NCBI RefSeq assembly: GCF_900141775.1
Contig: NZ_FSRI01000001.1
Span: 714,251-778,250, forward strand
From: Salinivibrio sp. ES.052
GTDB lineage: Bacteria > Pseudomonadota > Gammaproteobacteria > Enterobacterales > Vibrionaceae
Length of the DNA: 64,000 nucleotides
Direction: 5' to 3'
The translations under genes were made by a program, and so were the position numbers. Every line of letters starts with the position of its first letter. Position 1 is the first letter of the stretch. A model generated the notes under the pieces. The model searched no databases, was not told the origin of the DNA, and was given only the letters and a program-made list of their open reading frames with translations. Below, piece after piece: positions 38,583 through 46,389 of this stretch.

Positions 38583-39149
38583 CTCCATTTCTTGTTCAAG
38601 CAACTGGCTGATAAATTGCTTTGCTTCTTCTGCTGACTCTTGAGCAATAAACCATTGTTTTTGCGCATTAGAAAGCGGCAAAATCTCGAGCCAGCGCTGA
38701 CAGCTCCAGGTTAAATCTTCGAAATGAGGTGCCTCATATTGCTCAGCGTGTTCAGGGTGAGCGGCAAAAACATGCTCTAATCCCGAAGCGATGCGACCTT
38801 TGTTTTCCGGCTCACGATGATCAACAAAATCATCATGTGGCCAGTCACTGAGGACGCGTGTTTCACCGATCCATAATCTATCTTCTGCTTGCTCAGTTGA
38901 TAAGATTTCCACCCGTTGACGGCCGGCGATGGTGATCCCCAATAAACCGTCGGACAGTGTCTCGAAATCAACGATGTCGACTAAGGTGCCGTACTTGTAA
39001 AGACGCTTTCCCTGGATCATTGCCAGCACAAATCCTTCTTGATTCGCTGAGCACTCACGGACGAGGCGCAAATAACGCGGTTCAAAAATGCGCAGTTTGG
39101 CTCTACCACCTGGTAATAAAAACAGGGGCAAAGGAAACAGCTTGGTCAT
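38580..39149 (-). CDS. LON peptidase substrate-binding-domain protein
   Basis: The 189-residue protein is an isolated LON N-terminal domain with no protease part. Family features are LFPLPLFLLPGGRAKLRIFEPRYL at the start and the conserved beta-barrel through TIAGRQRVEIL. Function is unknown; such stand-alone proteins are common and sit near ECF/ChrR loci in some bacteria. A very strong AGGAGG favours ATG at 39149 over 39155. It precedes the sigma gene by 63 bp on the same strand, and a TGATCG-type promoter lies upstream, so it may belong to the same regulon. Confidence 0.8.
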   Translation of the reverse strand: MTKLFPLPLFLLPGGRAKLRIFEPRYLRLVRECSANQEGFVLAMIQGKRLYKYGTLVDIVDFETLSDGLLGITIAGRQRVEILSTEQAEDRLWIGETRVLSDWPHDDFVDHREPENKGRIASGLEHVFAAHPEHAEQYEAPHFEDLTWSCQRWLEILPLSNAQKQWFIAQESAEEAKQFISQLLEQEME

Positions 39150-39185
39150 ATTCATGCCTCCTTTTATCGATTAAACATGCCCTCC

Positions 39186-39213
39186 ATTACGCGTAGGACG
39201 ATGGATGCGATCA
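39186..39213 (-). promoter_or_regulatory. second ECF11-like promoter before the LON-domain gene
   Basis: On the minus strand TGATCG (39208-39213), 16 bp, then CGTAAT (39186-39191). It is one base off the -35 of the sigma-gene promoter and has the same CGTA -10 core. Confidence 0.4.
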
Positions 39214-39268
39214 AGCCAGGACCATATTGCGCCAATCATATTGACATTAAGAATCGTTATGGCACTCT

Positions 39269-39276
39269 GGACGTCT
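39269..39276 (+). promoter_or_regulatory. possible MetJ box before metQ-like gene
   Basis: GGACGTCT matches seven of eight positions of the met box AGACGTCT, 28 bp before the MetQ-like start. The neighbouring 8-mers match only half, so a full tandem array is not evident. Confidence 0.25.
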
Positions 39277-39303
39277 AAATGGCCAATTAGCAAGGTAAAG
39301 GGA

Positions 39304-40101
39304 ATGAAGATAAAACAATTCAGCGCAAGTCTCGCGATACTTCTCGCGGCGGTATTCCTCTCAGGGTGTTCCGACCAAACTGAAACCATTAAAATTGGCG
39401 CAACGGTAGGTCCCCACGCGCAAGTGGTTGAATCGGTGGCTGAACAAGCGAAAGAAGAAGGGATTGATGTTGAAGTCGTAGAGTTCTCTGATTACATTTC
39501 GCCTAATGCAGGCTTAGCGGATGGCAGCTTGGATTTAAACAGTTATCAGCATCAGCCGTTTCTTGATAATTTCAACCAAAACCATGATAGCGAGCTGGTA
39601 TCGATTGGCCGTTCTATTTTAATGCGGATGGGGATTTACTCTGACAAAGTCGACAAGGTCGAGGCGTTAGCGAATGGCGCACAAATTGCGATCCCCAATG
39701 ATCCCACTAATGCCGGTCGCGCGCTGTTATTGCTGGAAGACGCAGGATTGATTACGTTGGCTGACAATGTTGGCTTTAAAGCCACGCTGCAAGATGTTCA
39801 ATCCAACCCTAAACAGCTCGAATTTGTGGAAGTAGAAGCGGCACAACTGCCCCGCAGTTTGCAAGATGTCGATGCCGCGGCGATCACCATGAATTATGTG
39901 ATGTCATCAGGGCTTGATCCGAGCGAGCAGGGCATTTTCTTGGAATCGAAAGAAGCGCCTCTCGCCGTTATGGTGGTGGCCGCACGCAAAGACGATCAAG
40001 ATAATCCGACGTATCAGCGACTAATCAGGTTATTCCAGTCCGACAAAACGCGTCAGTTTTTGCAAGATACCTTTAATGGCACCATAGAGCCTGCATTCTA
40101 A
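39304..40101 (+). CDS. MetQ/NlpA-type substrate-binding lipoprotein
   Basis: The 265-residue protein has a signal peptide ending in a lipobox (LSGC) and the MetQ/NlpA fold, recognised from IKIGATVGPHAQVVESV, VEVVEFSDYISPNAGLADGS and LDLNSYQHQPFLDNF. MetQ delivers methionine to the MetNI transporter, but no metN or metI gene is next to it, so this is an orphan lipoprotein. I chose ATG at 39304 because the signal peptide begins there and AAGG precedes it; the longer frame from 39205 is not convincing. Confidence 0.85.
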   Translation: MKIKQFSASLAILLAAVFLSGCSDQTETIKIGATVGPHAQVVESVAEQAKEEGIDVEVVEFSDYISPNAGLADGSLDLNSYQHQPFLDNFNQNHDSELVSIGRSILMRMGIYSDKVDKVEALANGAQIAIPNDPTNAGRALLLLEDAGLITLADNVGFKATLQDVQSNPKQLEFVEVEAAQLPRSLQDVDAAAITMNYVMSSGLDPSEQGIFLESKEAPLAVMVVAARKDDQDNPTYQRLIRLFQSDKTRQFLQDTFNGTIEPAF

Positions 40102-40120
40102 TCTGTTGTCACCCAGTGAA

Positions 40121-40145
40121 ATCGGCCAGTGCAACGCTGGCCGAT
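40121..40145 (+). terminator. hairpin downstream of the MetQ-like gene
   Basis: ATCGGCCAG, seven-base loop, CTGGCCGAT: a perfect 9-bp stem 20 bp past the stop. No T run follows, so terminator function is likely but not certain. Confidence 0.5.
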
Positions 40146-40275
40146 GGCCAAACGTCATTATTTGTTTACCACTCATACAGTTATTACTGTTACCATAATG
40201 ATCTATCGGTGATCCACAATGTGCTAGGATCGCGACGTCTACCTCCCCACATCAATAAAACGCATAGGAAACTGG

Positions 40276-41490
40276 ATGCAATCGGCTAATCGCCCATTTA
40301 ATTGGTCGCCCGTATTGCTGGCATGCCTGACCGTCAGCATTGGGCAATTCAGCATGGGCTTAGTATTTCCGTCTTTGCCCTGGATCGCCCGAGACTTTAA
40401 TCTCAGCATGGATGATGTCCAACTGCTGATCTCTGCCTATCTACTCGGCTTTGGACCATCACAGTTTATCTATGGGCCTATCTCAGATGCGCTTGGTCGC
40501 CGCCGCGTGTTGTTAGCCGGTGTGTTGCTTTCACTGATTGGCTTAACCGTGATGGTGAGTTTTAGCGCCAGCTTCATTGGCCTGGTCATTGGCCGCTGCA
40601 TCCAAGGAATGGGAACCGGTTGCTGTGCCGTGCTCTCCCGCGCCTTTACCCGTGACTCTTATTCCGGAGATCAACTGCCGCAAGCCATGTCATATTTGAT
40701 TATGGTGGCGTCGTTGACCCCGATTGTGGCGCCCGTTATTGGCGGGTTCGTTAACCACAATCTAGGCTGGCTGGCGATCTTTATTTTGCTGATGGTGTAC
40801 ACCAGCTTGGTGTGGTGCGTGCTGTTTTTCCTGTTTAAAGAAAGCATGCATACTCGTTCACCGTTGCCCAATGTGAAGGTGATCCTCGGCCGTTATGGCG
40901 CACTGCTAAAAACACCGTATTTTCTCTATTTCGCCAGTATTAGCTGGGTGAATTTTACCTTGGTGATCACCACGGTGTCGCTGATGCCATTTTTAATGCA
41001 AGAGCGCATCGGTATGACCTCGGATCAATATGCGCTGTGGGCGCTTATTCCGACCTGTGGCTTATTGTTGGGTAGCGCGCTAGTTTCGCGCATTCGTCCG
41101 CGTTTGGGCACCAAGCGCATGCTGCTGATGGCACCGGTGATGCAGCTCATCTCTGCGGTTTGGTTATGGCTCACTCCGATGGATCCTTTACTGTTGATGA
41201 TCGGGCAGTTCTTTATGGTGTTTGGCAACGGGATTGCGCTGCCGTGCGCCCAGTCGCAGGTGATGCAACCTTACTCTAACCAAGCCGGCACCGTCGCTGC
41301 GCTCTCCGGTGGTGGACAGATGATTATTTCCGCGTTGATGAGTATGGCGCTATTGAGTTTGGGCGTTAGCGAAGCATGGCACCTTGGTGTGGTAGTAGGC
41401 GTGCTTGCGTTACTTTCTGTAAATAATATATTTCGCGGTTTTGCGGCACCGAAAGTCAACGTCGCCAGTACCCCGAGCGAGGCATCATGA
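40276..41490 (+). CDS. Bcr/CflA/EmrD-type multidrug MFS exporter
   Basis: The 404-residue protein has twelve membrane helices. Features of the drug:H+ antiporter-1 group are YLLGFGPSQFIYGPISDALGRR across loop 2/3 and GRCIQGMGTGCCAVLSRAF in helix 4, followed by TPIVAPVIGGF in helix 5. This is the signature of EmrD and Bcr exporters, which expel drugs or small peptides; the actual substrate is unknown. Its last four bases overlap the start of a GNAT acetyltransferase gene (ATGA), so the two are coupled, a pairing that could export and acetylate related compounds. Confidence 0.85.
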   Translation: MQSANRPFNWSPVLLACLTVSIGQFSMGLVFPSLPWIARDFNLSMDDVQLLISAYLLGFGPSQFIYGPISDALGRRRVLLAGVLLSLIGLTVMVSFSASFIGLVIGRCIQGMGTGCCAVLSRAFTRDSYSGDQLPQAMSYLIMVASLTPIVAPVIGGFVNHNLGWLAIFILLMVYTSLVWCVLFFLFKESMHTRSPLPNVKVILGRYGALLKTPYFLYFASISWVNFTLVITTVSLMPFLMQERIGMTSDQYALWALIPTCGLLLGSALVSRIRPRLGTKRMLLMAPVMQLISAVWLWLTPMDPLLLMIGQFFMVFGNGIALPCAQSQVMQPYSNQAGTVAALSGGGQMIISALMSMALLSLGVSEAWHLGVVVGVLALLSVNNIFRGFAAPKVNVASTPSEAS

Positions 41491-42029
41491 CAAATACAAC
41501 ACTGAAAACGGGCATGTTTCCGCTGACAACCCCACGCCTGAGCATGCGGCCAATGATCAAAGCAGACTGGCCGTTGTTCCACCGTCTACACACAGACAAT
41601 GCCGTCATTGCACAATGTTTTGATCCTATGCCACTGGATGAGATTGAAACCCGTTTTGAGCAACGACTCACGCCGTGGTCTCCGGACGCCAAGCATTGGT
41701 TGTGTTTGGTAATCGTAGAGACGGCGACACAAACGCCAATCGGCGTCACCGGCTTTTTGCTTGAGCAGGATGTCGCGGAAGTCGGCTATTTACTGTTGCC
41801 GCCTTATCACGGGCGTGGTTATGGGACTGAGTCTTTGCAGGCTGTCACCGATTTTGCCATCCATCATGGTGATGCGCGAATCATCAATGCGACAGTGACC
41901 GCTGGTAATCTTGCTTCGGCGCGCGTGTTAGAAAAGGTAGGGTTTCAACTCAGCCGTATTGACCCTGATGCCTTTGCAATTGGCGGTGTTTGTTACGACG
42001 ACTGGATCTACACCTATACCGCAGCATGA
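41487..42029 (+). CDS. GNAT family N-acetyltransferase (RimJ/RimL-like)
   Basis: The 180-residue protein has the GNAT core of the RimJ/RimL/SAT subgroup. TPRLSMRPM is at the N-terminus, and LLPPYHGRGYGTESLQAVTD contains the acetyl-CoA pyrophosphate loop (R/Q-x2-G-x-G), followed by ATVTAGNLASARVLEKVGFQ. It likely acetylates a small molecule or a protein amino terminus; the acceptor is unknown. It overlaps the exporter gene by four bases and ends before a terminator. Confidence 0.85.
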   Translation: MTNTTLKTGMFPLTTPRLSMRPMIKADWPLFHRLHTDNAVIAQCFDPMPLDEIETRFEQRLTPWSPDAKHWLCLVIVETATQTPIGVTGFLLEQDVAEVGYLLLPPYHGRGYGTESLQAVTDFAIHHGDARIINATVTAGNLASARVLEKVGFQLSRIDPDAFAIGGVCYDDWIYTYTAA

Positions 42030-42071
42030 TTTACATGTTTCCCCAGACCACTGATTTTTTTTTGTTCGTTG

Positions 42072-42095
42072 ACCTCAAGTTATCTTGAGGTTTTA
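42072..42095 (+). terminator. terminator of the exporter/GNAT operon
   Basis: ACCTCAAG, loop TTAT, CTTGAGGT followed by TTTAT, 42 bp after the GNAT stop. Confidence 0.75.
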
Positions 42096-42157
42096 TCCTA
42101 GCTCTCGATGTTTAGCTTTCCAAGCTCAGTTTTCGATAGCACGGATAAAGGGAATGA

Positions 42158-42583
42158 ATGATGACAACAATCGAACACGTAAATATTACTGTGGTAGACA
42201 TGGATGCGGCGTTAGCGTTTTTGGCGGTGGCTGTCCCCGATTTTAAAGTTCGCCAAGATGCCCAGTCGCCAAAAGGATATCGTTGGGTGCATGTGGGCAA
42301 TGAGCACTGCTACTTTGCACTGCAAGAGCCCAACCCAAGTTCAGAGCCCAGCATACAGCCACGCAGTACCTATAAATCTCAAGGCGTGAACCATATTGGC
42401 CTGATCATTGATGACATCGATACCATCCGCGAACGCTTGCTTGAAAAAGGGTATCAGCCAAATGGGGCAATGGCGCACGAGACTCACCGCAAGCGGATGT
42501 ACTTCTATGATAAAGCCGGCTTTGAGTGGGAATTGGTCGCTTACTCATCCGACAAACCGGAAGAAAGGTACCTCTACGAGTAA
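42158..42583 (+). CDS. VOC (glyoxalase/dioxygenase superfamily) protein
   Basis: The 141-residue protein is a single VOC module with two beta-alpha-beta-beta-beta units: IEHVNITVVDMDAALAF and GVNHIGLIIDDIDTIRERL. Potential metal ligands are His8 in unit 1 and the His/Glu of NHIGL and FEWELVAYS in unit 2. The superfamily includes glyoxalase I, fosfomycin-resistance enzymes and dioxygenases; which reaction applies cannot be told. The start is one of two adjacent ATGs after GGGA. It is the last core gene before the AT-rich accessory segment. Confidence 0.8.
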   Translation: MMTTIEHVNITVVDMDAALAFLAVAVPDFKVRQDAQSPKGYRWVHVGNEHCYFALQEPNPSSEPSIQPRSTYKSQGVNHIGLIIDDIDTIRERLLEKGYQPNGAMAHETHRKRMYFYDKAGFEWELVAYSSDKPEERYLYE

Positions 42584-42617
42584 CATACAAAGCCGCACTG
42601 CTCGCTTTCCCAAAGAG

Positions 42618-42654
42618 AAAAACACCGCCCATCTTCAACGGGGCGGTGTGTTTA
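42618..42654 (+). terminator. terminator of the VOC gene and left copy of an 18-bp repeat
   Basis: CACCGCCC (42623-42630), loop, GGGCGGTG (42641-42648), with A residues before and TTTAT after. It contains TTCAACGGGGCGGTGTGT (42634-42651), which recurs exactly at 46358-46375 on the other side of the accessory segment. Confidence 0.75.
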
Positions 42655-42665
42655 TCCTAGCTCTA

Positions 42666-43046
42666 TTACATCATAGCTTTTACTATAAGAGATAGGCTAG
42701 GAACAAGAAACCATCCCCAGATTCCGATGCAGTTGACCCACATAAACAACCTAAACTTTTTAGATTTAGTTGTCACTCGATGTCTTATGAACGGGTAGGC
42801 TAGCCAGTAGCCAAATAATCTAGTCCCAATAGAATAGGACATTTGATAGTTCCATCTCATATAGCCTTTTTCGTCATAGTATTTATCTAGATTCTTGGCT
42901 AACTGCTTATCGATGAAAACAATTCTTTCAATGCTTCCTAGCGAGACCATTGCGCTCATAATTACTGCAGGAACAGACCATATGATCACATATGCAGCAA
43001 ATATTCCTATAATAATAGTATAAGCGTGCTCAAAAAAGTTATTCAA
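42666..43046 (-). CDS. small membrane protein, second immunity-like paralogue
   Basis: The 126-residue protein has three or four hydrophobic helices (about 10-35, 80-95 and 100-125) and is clearly related to the product of 43208-43567: both share RIVFIDKQLAK, YPFIRxRV and FMWxNCIG. Numbered from the TTG at 43046, which sits six bases after AGAGGA; the frame opens six bases earlier with another TTG too close to that ribosome site. Base composition is visibly AT-rich. A second copy of an immunity-like gene behind a toxin is a common arrangement in antibacterial effector loci. Function is inferred only from context. Confidence 0.65.
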   Translation of the reverse strand: MNNFFEHAYTIIIGIFAAYVIIWSVPAVIMSAMVSLGSIERIVFIDKQLAKNLDKYYDEKGYMRWNYQMSYSIGTRLFGYWLAYPFIRHRVTTKSKKFRLFMWVNCIGIWGWFLVPSLSLIVKAMM

Positions 43047-43207
43047 AGCCAATCCTCTACAAACTAACTACTCAATTCTTTAAGGTCAACAACATTTTCA
43101 TAAAGGATATTCTGCAACCAAAGCTATCGATAAGCCTCATGTTACAGGAATGGCGGCTAAAGCTATACCTACCCGAATTTACATGGCTATTTTTCATTAA
43201 CCTAGGG
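43047..43207. other. AT-rich spacer between the two membrane-protein genes
   Basis: About 160 bp with no credible frame or terminator. Short scattered hydrophobic frames on the plus strand have no start context. Possibly the remnant of the event that duplicated the neighbouring gene. Confidence 0.4.
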
Positions 43208-43567
43208 CTACAATAATTTTGCTATAAGCGCTATACATAATGTTAAAAAAAACAACCAAAATCCAATGCAATTCAACCACATAAATGCATTAAACTTCCA
43301 AGAATAAACTTTCACTCTATAACGTATAAAAGGGTACTTTAAGCAATACACCATGAATCTTGTCAAGATATTATAAGACATCATATTCTGATAATCAGAG
43401 TGAAGTTTATCGACATCTTTTGCTAACTGTTTATCAATAAAAACAATGCGTTGAGGATCTCCTAAGCTCAATACGGCTCCCGATATAGCACCTACTACAC
43501 ACCAAATGACAAAGTACCAAAATATGACTATTGACAATAAGGCTAAAACTAATTTAAGAGTAATCAT
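43208..43567 (-). CDS. small membrane protein translationally coupled to the LysM toxin-like gene
   Basis: The 119-residue protein starts with ATG at 43567, which shares its A with the TGA stop of the 874-residue gene (TGATG), so translation is coupled. It has hydrophobic helices at about 3-30 and 95-118 and the paralogous motifs RIVFIDKQLAK, YPFIRYRV and FMWLNCIGF. The codons before this ATG in the open frame belong to the upstream gene and are not part of it. A small inner-membrane protein made in fixed ratio to a membrane-inserting protein fits an immunity role. The family is not recognised. Confidence 0.7.
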   Translation of the reverse strand: MITLKLVLALLSIVIFWYFVIWCVVGAISGAVLSLGDPQRIVFIDKQLAKDVDKLHSDYQNMMSYNILTRFMVYCLKYPFIRYRVKVYSWKFNAFMWLNCIGFWLFFLTLCIALIAKLL

Positions 43568-46191
43568 CAAAAACTTTCCTGAATGTCTTCGAGCTGCTCT
43601 TGCCCCCACTGATAAGCAATATAAATAACATCACCGACATTCTTTCCTATAGTAGAACCAGCGATACCACCTACAGCACCACCTGCAACAAAAGCCCCTA
43701 TTGAAGCAATCGCTAAGATCGGAGCAGAAGTTACACCAACAACCCCTAAAGCTAATAGTGTCCCACCGACTGCAGCATTACCCATGAAACCTCCACCGTA
43801 AATTCCACCAAAAAATCCGGCTACTTCACGAGTAGTGACTTTGCCACATTCCCCTGATCCATCGACGGAGCAGGCGTCATAAATATTCTTCACGCCACTT
43901 GCGCCACCAAGCAACAGCCCCACATAGCCGACGCCACGGGAAGCTCCAATACCGACTGCGACATTTGCCATACGTTTACCTAAATTAGGTACGATGCCTT
44001 TTGCGATAATCTCATCGGCATGATGAACGACAGAGCGCGTGGATAGTTTGAGATTGCGCTTAATTTGTGTATAGACAGGGATTTTAACGCTACGTCGAGA
44101 TAATGCAGCAAAGCTTCCATCTAGTTTTTGAAATAGTGAGGCTCGCTCAGCGACAAAAGAACCATAGTTAATACCACCAACACGGCTCGCCATCGCCACC
44201 TGAGAGACGTAGAGGTGGTTAATTTCCAAAAGTATGTTATTGATATTTTTTAAATGTTGCTCAATTCCTACAGCTACAGCACCAACTCCCATGGAAGCAT
44301 AAGCATATAAATCACTTGGTAAGCCATCTTTGCCTACTTTTTTCATGGCTTCGTCAGCATAAAAATCTAGCAATTCAAAGTGACGATTAACGGTGGAAAC
44401 TTGCTCTTCAGTTAATTTTGCTAACTCTGTACTTGCTGCTGTTGCTTCTTCAATAAGAGCCGACAGCTTACTTCTCTGTGCTTCAGTGGATGGCTCTTTG
44501 GTTAGTACGACTACAATTTCCCCTTGACGGACAGGATTGTTCAAATGTGTATTGTATTTCGTCAAAAGCTTCTGGGTGTCGTCACTTGTATCTGAGGAAA
44601 AAAGGTTTTGCCAATAGTCGTCGAGAGGCTGAGTTTTTTCTACTTGAGTGAAGCCAAGCTCAAATTCAGTTGCAACATCAGATACCTTTTTGATATTAAC
44701 AACGGTCACCTCTTTTTGGACTAATTTTTTATGATTAATAGCGACTGTTGAAGTATCAACTAAACAGCGCTCTGTATAGTCATAGTAAGTGTTCAGAGGA
44801 TGATTAAATGGCTTAGGGCTCTCAGGTGGTAGCTCATAAATAGATTTCTTTTCAATCTCTTGTGGTTGCGAACCCTTCACAGTTAGCAAATCACCTACCG
44901 CCAATGACATCGGTTCAGCGTCATAATGTGGGTTCAATTCCAACAGCTGCTTAGCGGACAAGCCATATTGTTCGGCAATAGCAGGCCATGATTCACGTTG
45001 GCGGGTAGTCGGATCAAACTTTACGGTATGGGTTAATGGTTGCGCTGAGTCACCAGTTTTGTCGCTATCCGCATCTGCCGGTGAGTTGTCTCGATCAGCA
45101 ACGGCTTGCTTAGGGGCGGCGAGTAAATCGCTGATAGATAGCTTTACGCCGTTTTCTGCTAGCCATTCATCATCTAAATTATCGAGCTTTTCACGAGTAA
45201 TTGCTTCTTTGAGATAGACGAGGTGTTGGTCCTCGACGTTTTTTCCACCCAATTTCCAATAAACCAAAATAGCACTCTGGTGCTTGTTAAGGCCTTGGTC
45301 ATGATTGAGTTTTTCATGGGTAGAACGCGTGACATAAAACTGCCACTTGCCATTGCCTAACAGCTTATATTCTTGAACAAGGCGCTTTTGGTTGAAGTGG
45401 TAATAATATCCTTCGGTCGGTAGACCGAGTCGTTCACCTAACTGAATAGATGGTGTCACCGGAATGAAGGATTCTCGGATGATACCTGAACCAATCGGCT
45501 TGACCTGCACGGTCTCAGGCACGCTGATACCCATTGACGCTGATGCTATTTTGGCAACAAGCTTTTTGGGCTCATCAAATGCACTATATGTGGTGTACTT
45601 AGTGCCATGCTCAGTGGGTGCGGTCTGCCAATCACCTATGACACCTTCTTGTTGTGTTTTGGCTAATAGGAAAGCGCAACCTACCGTTTTACGGAATGTT
45701 TTGTCTGAGCTGGCGATTTCGAAACAGTATTCGTATTTGCGCGCTGGCGGCTCATTCGAGCGGTCAGGTTTAACCGGCTCAGGTTCATATGTTTCTTCGA
45801 TATTTGTTGTCGCAGCTTGCGAGCGGTTACTCGCGCTACCCGATCCACTCGCTCCCGCTGCAACATTCCCAGATTGGTTCGCTCTTGCAGAAAGAGCCGA
45901 TTGGGCTTGTGGTGAAAGCGTTGTGTTAGCGCTAGGCGCAACGGACCATATCTTGTTAACGCTGTCATGCACCATCGCTGGTCGCTTCGGCGCATCGGTC
46001 AATAATACAGACTCACCGCTATCAAGCTTTTCCTTAAATTGAGAAAAGCTCACGCCATCAGGGATGATACTGCTGACGTCACGCTCGTTTAGCGTGCTGA
46101 TATCGCCCTCTACCTGACTAAACTCATACGCCATAAGTTCGGTCAATCGAACTGCTTTATACCCCACGTTTTTGTCCCGGCCACCATTCAT
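43567..46191 (-). CDS. LysM-containing protein with membrane-inserting C-terminus (probable antibacterial toxin)
   Basis: The 874-residue protein has an N-terminal region without recognised motifs (1-85), a Ser/Ala/Gly-rich linker (88-130) and a beta-rich region (150-345). A LysM-like module (about 386-440, WPAIAEQYGLSAKQLLELNP and GDLLTVKG) and a weaker second one (538-566, ending NPVRQGEIVVVL) come next, then helices (570-730). The C-terminus (about 740-855) is packed with glycine and alanine, such as GVGYVGLLLGGASG and AFVAGGAVGGIAGSTIG, able to insert in membranes as glycine-zipper helices. This layout suits a secreted or injected membrane-disrupting toxin. No VgrG, PAAR or signal peptide is seen. 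The start is uncertain (ATG at 46134 is possible; neither has a ribosome site). Confidence 0.65.
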   Translation of the reverse strand: MNGGRDKNVGYKAVRLTELMAYEFSQVEGDISTLNERDVSSIIPDGVSFSQFKEKLDSGESVLLTDAPKRPAMVHDSVNKIWSVAPSANTTLSPQAQSALSARANQSGNVAAGASGSGSASNRSQAATTNIEETYEPEPVKPDRSNEPPARKYEYCFEIASSDKTFRKTVGCAFLLAKTQQEGVIGDWQTAPTEHGTKYTTYSAFDEPKKLVAKIASASMGISVPETVQVKPIGSGIIRESFIPVTPSIQLGERLGLPTEGYYYHFNQKRLVQEYKLLGNGKWQFYVTRSTHEKLNHDQGLNKHQSAILVYWKLGGKNVEDQHLVYLKEAITREKLDNLDDEWLAENGVKLSISDLLAAPKQAVADRDNSPADADSDKTGDSAQPLTHTVKFDPTTRQRESWPAIAEQYGLSAKQLLELNPHYDAEPMSLAVGDLLTVKGSQPQEIEKKSIYELPPESPKPFNHPLNTYYDYTERCLVDTSTVAINHKKLVQKEVTVVNIKKVSDVATEFELGFTQVEKTQPLDDYWQNLFSSDTSDDTQKLLTKYNTHLNNPVRQGEIVVVLTKEPSTEAQRSKLSALIEEATAASTELAKLTEEQVSTVNRHFELLDFYADEAMKKVGKDGLPSDLYAYASMGVGAVAVGIEQHLKNINNILLEINHLYVSQVAMASRVGGINYGSFVAERASLFQKLDGSFAALSRRSVKIPVYTQIKRNLKLSTRSVVHHADEIIAKGIVPNLGKRMANVAVGIGASRGVGYVGLLLGGASGVKNIYDACSVDGSGECGKVTTREVAGFFGGIYGGGFMGNAAVGGTLLALGVVGVTSAPILAIASIGAFVAGGAVGGIAGSTIGKNVGDVIYIAYQWGQEQLEDIQESF

Positions 46192-46348
46192 GGCGACGCA
46201 TTCTACGCGTCAAACCAAATTTTTGGATAGGTTTGTTGTCATGGTTACGTTAGCTCTGGCTAATTTGTGAAGTGTGTGCAAGAACTTTGGTTGACGTTTT
46301 CTTGAATCAAACGAAGAAATTCGTGCCAGTATACATGGGATTAGATGT

Positions 46349-46375
46349 CGCCCCTTATTCAACGGGGCGGTGTGT
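46349..46375. repeat. right copy of the 18-bp direct repeat, in a hairpin after bioA
   Basis: CGCCCC (46349-46354), nine-base loop, GGGGCG (46364-46369) and the 18-bp repeat TTCAACGGGGCGGTGTGT (46358-46375), identical and in the same orientation as 42634-42651. It lies 15 bp past the bioA stop. On the minus strand no T run follows, so it may have lost or shared its terminator function. Confidence 0.7.
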
Positions 46376-46389
46376 GCGTCATCGACTCT

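Noticed and set aside
45464-46042. Plus-strand 192-codon frame opposite the LysM gene
   Set aside because: Antisense to well-structured coding sequence; composition serine-rich and unlike its neighbours. Not supported as a gene.
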